Source: Gnetum montanum | Lineage: Eukaryota > Streptophyta > Gnetopsida > Gnetales > Gnetaceae | Assembly: GCA_015680685.1 (NCBI GenBank) | Contig: MNCI01020931.1 | Span: forward strand, 447,585-511,584 | Length of the DNA: 64,000 nt | Direction: 5' to 3' | Shown: positions 58,286-64,000 of the stretch, one piece after another | Numbering within the stretch: the stretch's first letter is position 1 | Layout of the letters: each line of letters begins with the position of its first letter | Made by a program: the position numbers and the translations under genes | The notes under the pieces: model-generated | What the model saw: the letters and a program-made list of their open reading frames with translations, nothing else | What the model was told of the DNA's origin: nothing | Database searches by the model: none

Positions 58286-60058
58286 GTTCAAGAAACTCCT
58301 TGATTCTTTTTTAATTTTCTCACTCTAGTCTCTGGTGGATAGGGGAAATTCTACCCTCAATTTTGGGCATTGGGGGATGGGCCCCTAAACCTATCAGATC
58401 TTTATAGTATTGGGGAAGATGTATTTTTTGACTTGTAACTAATTTTCTCATTAATCCCAAATATTCCTCAACAATTATTTACCACAAAAAACATAGCAAA
58501 TTTTGAGTTATCATTTCTCAAAGTTTCACTACCATAATTACCATGATTTTTGATAGACTGGAAAGCACATCATATAAACTTAGCTTCTGAATATCTTTCA
58601 TAGTATTTCTTTTTTCCAAATTGTAGAGAACTTCCTAAGCTTTCCAAAAATACAAATTTTATTAACTGTTTGTTTGTGAAGTCAAGATGACCAAGTAATT
58701 CTTTCACTATCTAAAATTCCTTTATAAACTCAATGAACTAAAAATGAAATGAAAATTGCATTGCTCTTTAAAAGGCTTTTTAGCTTTCTATAAAAAGCAT
58801 TTCAACATTTACAAGTGCTAATGTTCTTAACCTAATTCTCACATTTTATCAAACTCAATGGTGGGTTTCAAAAAGTCAAAAAGAGGTATAGAAATGGATG
58901 GGGTTGCTATAATAAAGCCCAAGGCAATTAATCCAAGAATCTACCACAAGTAGAGCTCTAGTGAGCTATAATACCATTGGTGGATTCAGAAAATAGTGAT
59001 TGTTAAAGAATTGAAAATTGCTATGGATTTCAAAACATGTTTTTGTACACATTACAAGAATCTTAATTCAATAAATTATATAATACATAAGGTTATGATG
59101 ATTCCTAACATAGTAACTTTTATATTACATCTATGACTAATAATATGTTGTAACATGCATGTTATGAATGCCACATCCTTTACTACATAAATTCAAATAA
59201 ATGGCATTTTTGCTATCTTTATCTTTCTAAGTAGATAAAAGAAAGATTGTATTACATGATACTAATTATATCTGTAGTACTATCTATTTCCAAGGAATAA
59301 ATAATTTTCTTCATGTTAATTAGAACCCATCACAAAACTATGAATTTTTTTTGAGTCTATCTAACTTCTTAGGAAACAAATCTTTTTCCCACTTCTTACC
59401 AACCTTGGTAATACACTCCAAAAACAAGGATGGGGCATGGATAATGAATGTTTAATCAATGCTCAATCTACTTCACTAAGGTTCTTTATCTTTTTTCTAA
59501 TTTTCCAAATGATTACTTTGATGTATTAATTACATGATGACATGCACCATATATAGGAATTTCATCTAGAACTTGACAAGGTTAATTTGGATCATCAATC
59601 CAGCTATCAAATTTATCATAATAAAAGTGATGGCTTGTCCCATATTATACAACAGAGCCTTAAATCAATCAAAATATCCATTTCCCAAAGATAGAAATGC
59701 ACATATGTTTGACCAAGAAGCTCAAGTTTAACACCAATATGCTCTAACCTTTTCCCTAGAAAAGGTTCTATAGGCACCTACCATCAAATATATTTTTTAA
59801 CCTATCTATGATCATTGACTCATTTTTTAAATGCCAATAAAATCTACTTAAAACATATTGCAAAAAGTTTATGTCTTCAACAGCATTCTCTTGGCTTTGA
59901 AATAGGAGTAGCATGTATACTTGTCCATTTTTTCTTTATGTTTGACTGCACATATATAGAGAAAGCAGATGGTTAGAGAAATGGAAAAATTACATGAGTA
60001 ATTCACATAGAGTACCACTAATATCACAAACAATCATGTATATAGATACCACTCAAAA
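58286..60058. other. AT-rich spacer, no gene recognised
   Basis: Possible weak traces of retroelement coding DNA around 58950-59060 on plus (LKIAMDF-like) but too short to call. Otherwise nothing supported. Confidence 0.35.
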
Positions 60059-60470
60059 CTACTTAGGGTTATAGGTCATCACCAGAAGGATAGACCACAT
60101 GGGAGATCCTTGTAGTTGTGTCTTTATCTCTTCTGGTGCTAGGTCCAGAAAGGAACCAAATTTGAGTTCCTGAAGAACAACACTTTGGACCTCCTTAGAA
60201 TGAATTTGTCTCAGGCAAGCCTCAATTAAGGTGACCTCCAAATTTGGTCCAAGCTTTGGCACCTTGTCTTGCCTAGACTAGCCTATTTCTACAGTGGGAA
60301 TTTGACAAGTAAATTCCACTTCAAGCTCCTCTTGAAGAGATCCTATGCCATGTTTCTCTACTTCACCTTCTTAGGGCTATTGTGGTTGCTGGTCCCTTCC
60401 TCCTCTTGGCCACTTCTCCCATGGTTTGGATTATCCTTCTTCCTACAATCTCTGTGGCATCATCTATGAT
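60059..60470 (-). pseudogene. Second copy of the coiled-coil ORF N-terminal domain
   Basis: The minus frame at 60262-60059 reads CLRQIHSKEVQSVVLQELKF and QLQGSPMWSIL, which lines up without gaps with the N-terminal domain of the long ORF in element B (CVQAIHEKSTFATVIVELNF, HLKGSPLWPIL). Upstream on minus to about 60470 is a basic, stop-interrupted stretch. It lies downstream, on the same strand, of the integrase at 62394-63500, so in this relic the ORF follows pol. Confidence 0.6.
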
Positions 60471-61639
60471 CACAAACATAGCCAAGGATTACTGTTTTAT
60501 GGGTAACTTATCACACTTTGATACCTTGTCCCATTTGGCTAGTTACACTTAGGCTAATTTGTGATCATGGTAAATTGATTACTTTAATATTATTTTATTC
60601 TAATAGCTACGCAAGTTTTTTTGGTGAGATTTAACTTAAGTGAATTAGTGATGTTTAATATTATTTTATTAGTTAAACCATTTGGGAGTTAGAAAAATTC
60701 TTAAAAAGTTTCCATCAAAAACCATAGGTTTATGATCCCCACGATGTAAAGCTCACCTCTGGTAGTTGTAAGGTCAAAGAATGAGTTGATTTGGATAAGC
60801 AGTTAGGAAGTTATGGGCTCTAAAAGTTGGAAAAACTTCCCTAGTATTATGAAGAAAATGTAAAAATTTTCCTAACTCGTGTCATGTATTTATACTATTT
60901 TTATCATGCATTGACATAGACAAAAATCAAAATTTTCACATTGAAAAGACTAAGGAACAAAAAGAAGTTTTGCCATGAAATTAGGGTCCAAAGAAAGCCA
61001 AAAAAAGCCTTGAATAAGAAAAAGTGCTTGATGAGGGCTAGCAACACATTTAGAAAGGAGATTTAGTAGGAGATTAATTACCAAGAAATTCAAAAACTAG
61101 ATGCACCAAGGTGGAAAATAAAGGTTTTGAAAGTAAAATGCCTAAGGGATAAGGAACTTCATCATCCTAGCCAAGGATTATGCAAGTGGATCCTCCCCAT
61201 AGTAGGCTTATGCCCTTAATGTTGTTGCATGCCCTCAAACTAAGGAGTCTATGAACCCCAAGGATGATTAATGGTTGTGGATTGTTAAAAACCAAATCAC
61301 CAAAGAAACCATCAAAGAATTAAGACTATCTCAAAATGAACCCATCAATATAATCATGAAAAGAGAGAGTGAGGTGGTACATGGGAAGAATAGGTGGATG
61401 AGAGAGAGAGAGAGAGAGAGTATGGAATGGAGTTCTGCATTTTGGTCACATGAAGTCCCTTATGGAGGATGTGATTAGTATTACTTGCTAGCTTCCATCC
61501 TTAGTCAGAATCAAGACCATCTACTTCCAGTGACTTCACATGGGCACATTAGACCATTCCACCCTCCAAGGTATAAGAACATCCTTATAGACCACTCACC
61601 ATTCCAAAGAAAGAAGAAAAGGAAAGAAAGAATTGAAAG
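60471..61639. other. Spacer with an AG microsatellite
   Basis: (AG)10 at 61401-61420. A plus frame at 61275-61478 runs through the microsatellite and is not convincing. No other feature. Confidence 0.45.
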
Positions 61640-62340
61640 TGGCCTTAGTTAGAGGGGTGCCTTTAGGCATGGTTAAAATGTCTTTCTAGCCCATAACCAA
61701 TGCTTATAGCCTATTATTATGTTTAAGGTATGTGCTTTGAATTTTCATTGTTTTTTTCTTCAATGGGAACATCATGCAAAGACATTACATCTTATTTATT
61801 AGTAGATGTAGGAATGGTGAGGAATCCATGGAAATACTCATGCAACCTCAAATGGTAGGAAAGCACAAAAGGTGACAAATCCCCTTGAAGCCACACCATT
61901 TTTCATCGACTTAATTCATCCCAAGTTTGGAAAGTACCAAGGTCACAAATTCATTGTAAGTTATTATTAAGAAAGGACCTCCTATTTCTGAAATGAGGAA
62001 ACACCATAGAGTTGTGTGGGATGGTGGATAACATGAACTCACTACATGATATCATGAAAAAAATCAATGTTCCATTAATTAACATCAAAATTCTAAGATG
62101 AAATATAGTCATTTGCAATCAAGTAAACAATGCAAGTTACAAAACACCATCAATCAGCAGTTGTATTTGGCACCAAAGTCTTGATGACAATAAGAAAATG
62201 AAGATAAATAAGAAAAGTTCATATAGGAAAAATATAGAAAAAATTGTAAAATATTCAAGAAAATGAAAAATGATGTAAACAAAAAAAATTGAAAACTGAG
62301 GAACAGCTCATAGTATTAGCATGAATGGGTGTCTTTCCCA
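61640..62340 (-). mobile_element. Gypsy region downstream of integrase, second element
   Basis: Matches the pieces found at 170-1070 in the same order (TTTAGGCATGG at 61664 region, a purine-rich A tract at 62190-62295). It supports assignment of the neighbouring integrase to the same lineage as element A. Confidence 0.5.
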
Positions 62341-62393
62341 CAACTAAGTTAGAAGGAGGAGATTTGGAAAATTGAACATGCATGTCCATTAGC

Positions 62394-63500
62394 TTAGGCT
62401 TTTGTTCCACTAGTTATTCCTGGTTCAAGAAAAGGTTTGAGTTGTTGAGTGTTGATCAAAAATATTTTACTTAGGTTGTTAGGATGGTATATCATCATGG
62501 TCCCAAATGAAAAGGTTTTGTATATAATGTAAGGGCCCTCCCATAATATTTGAAATTTTTTCTGTTGAGGCACATGCATGGGATTCTAGTAGATCACCTT
62601 ATCCCCTAGTTGAAACTTAACCTTTTGAATCTTAAGGTCATGACATTGTTTGTTATGTGCCTTGTGCACTTCATTCAATGATAGGTCCACTAATCTATTC
62701 TCATCTAGCATGTTGAGATTTGTCATTTTTTCTCTTTGGGCTAGACTTAAGTCCAAGTCAAGGTCACAGGCTATTAAAAGTGTACGAAGCTCAACTTGGA
62801 TGAAAAGAATTAGAAGTTTTCCATACATGAGCTCATAGGGAGAAGTTTCCATGTTAAATGATAAGTCCAAAGAGCATCGTTGAGTTTGTTACTTCAATCC
62901 TTCCTATATTTACTAATTGTTCATGTTAGTATTTTGGTAATTTCCCTACTAGTAACCTCAACTTAACCATTAGCTTGGAGGGTGGTGAGGAGTTAGTTTA
63001 TGTTCAACCCCCAAGCATTGCATGAGCTTTCAAAAAGTGGCACTTGTAAAGTGTGTTTCATTATCAAAAAATTAATGCTCATGACACACCAAACCTATTG
63101 ACAACATTTTGTTGTACAAACTGTGCTAATGTAGAGGATGAATAGCCAATGATGGTAATGACTTTAGCCCATTTGGTACAATAGTCAACAACCATGATGA
63201 TGTAGATCTTTCCATTTGACATAGGATTGATGGGCCCCATGAAATCAATCCTTCAAAGATTAAAAGGCTTTGGATCCACTATTGCAACCCTTCCATATGT
63301 GCAGTTATTCCTCCATCATGTTACCATTGATCATAGGAATAAAAGAAGTGATGAACATCCTAGAAGATCATGGGCCAATAATATCCTACCATGAGGATCT
63401 TAATGGTCATCTTCCTTCTAGCATAGTGGTCCCCACAAGGCCCCTCATGTGCATCCTAGAGAACTCAAAGCTAATCTACATTAAGGACACACCATCATAC
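62394..63500 (-). pseudogene. Ty3/Gypsy integrase (decayed), second element
   Basis: The minus strand carries, in order, DAHEGPCGDHYA (about 63430-63465), YYWPMIF, a weak core region, PYELMYGKL (about 62805-62835), LNMLDENRLVDLS (about 62685-62725), FQLGDKVIY (62586-62612) and the C-terminal KFQILWEGPYIIYKTF (about 62505-62555) with LKPFLEPG. It parallels 1080-2215 of element A and preserves the extreme C-terminus better. The core is heavily broken. It is cut at 63504 by an LTR. Confidence 0.82.
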
Positions 63501-63504
63501 TAGG

Positions 63505-64000
63505 TGATGAGTGGCAAGGTACCCCTACACTCAACCATACAAAACGAGCGTAGCACGTGCGATCTAGTTGAACTCTACAGACTAAATGCCTAAACGCCGC
63601 AAGGAACACTTGGGGTTAATTAATCGTTGTCTTCCCAGACTTACTTGTTGTTGTCACGGTGTATGGTTAAGTAAGTCTGAGGTATATGATTTTTTTGATC
63701 TTTTCTGGTTTATCTCCTATGCTAAGGGGTGAAGGGTTGAGAGACTAAAACTAATTCTAACTATAGTGCTAAGTCCTAGCGTCAGCATCTGTTCCCACTT
63801 GCCGTACACACCCTGAACTGTGCAACTGTGGCTACCAAACGCTAATCGTTACTGGGATTACCACACGTAACGCACGTGCTCGAAGCAGTCATACTGAGGC
63901 ACCTAACTAGCCTAAGTGTGACAAGTAGCTGATTCCTTGACTAGCCATACACATCCGTAGATGCTTGTAATCAAGTCGTACTTGTCCCACATTCTAGGAG
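63505..64000 (-). repeat. LTR of the A/B lineage, running off the window
   Basis: On minus it ends CTCATCA at 63505, directly against integrase coding DNA with no primer-binding site after it, so it is a solo LTR or the 3' LTR of an element beyond the window. It contains the U5 parts GGTAATCCCAGTAACG (about 63847-63862) and CTAGTCAAGGAATCAGCTAC (63929-63948). It is a diverged subfamily compared with the LTRs at 13.7, 42.4 and 50 kb. Confidence 0.75.

Noticed and set aside
61275-61478. Plus frame running through the AG microsatellite
   Set aside because: The ArgGlu repeat comes only from the microsatellite; no other coding sign.
1-64000. CRISPR array, phage or bacterial operon
   Set aside because: Repeats are LTR, SINE and segmental duplications; coding relics are all of plant retroelement or transposon type.

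Overview
The window is AT-rich nuclear DNA from a seed plant, probably a gymnosperm with a large genome. This is inferred from the dense nesting of old, stop-riddled LTR retrotransposons of plant type (Ty3/Gypsy of the Tat/Athila kind, a chromovirus relic, Ty1/Copia), LINE and hAT relics, tRNA-derived SINEs and very low gene density. The species cannot be told from the sequence. No bacterial-type operons, rRNA genes or CRISPR arrays are seen. Only two long open, non-transposon reading frames stand out: a tandem pair of intronless paralogues at 24581-25693 and 30884-31975.

Layout. 1-8060: minus-strand Gypsy element A (integrase, RNase H, reverse transcriptase, protease, gag, primer-binding site, LTR). 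8060-12060: relics of Copia elements (LTR and primer-binding site on minus, RT/RNase H on plus) and a chromovirus integrase tail. 12490-16505: a SINE and a LINE relic interrupted by a solo LTR that contains an assembly gap. 16510-19194: a complete but decayed minus-strand hAT transposase gene with intron-like breaks. 21180-34136: two tandem copies of a ~6.3 kb unit, each made of a LINE relic, a spacer, a repeat-rich upstream region, the paralogous gene and a noncoding tail. A third, truncated copy of the left half of this unit lies at 13060-16505. 33840-39140: an older ~3.4 kb noncoding tandem duplication studded with SINEs. 39249-42386: a decayed ORF of unknown type, LTR-like DNA and a retroelement ORF fragment. 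42387-50849: LTR element B, which has gag and a long coiled-coil ORF but no visible pol. 50850-64000: an older LTR, a second LINE relic, SINE-like DNA, a second copy of the coiled-coil ORF on minus, another Gypsy integrase and a further LTR at the right edge.

Connections. Elements A and B share gag similarity, a tRNA-Asp-type primer-binding site, TGATGAG/CTCATCA-like LTR ends, short palindromic GATATCG repeats just upstream of the LTR TATA box, and a GGTAATCCCAGTGG repeat downstream of it, so they belong to one lineage. Retroelement reading frames are broken mostly by single TAG/TGA/TAA codons, fitting decay by C-to-T change in methylated DNA. Against this background the two 1.1 kb genes, with no stop and higher GC, look maintained. 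Their product is not recognised.
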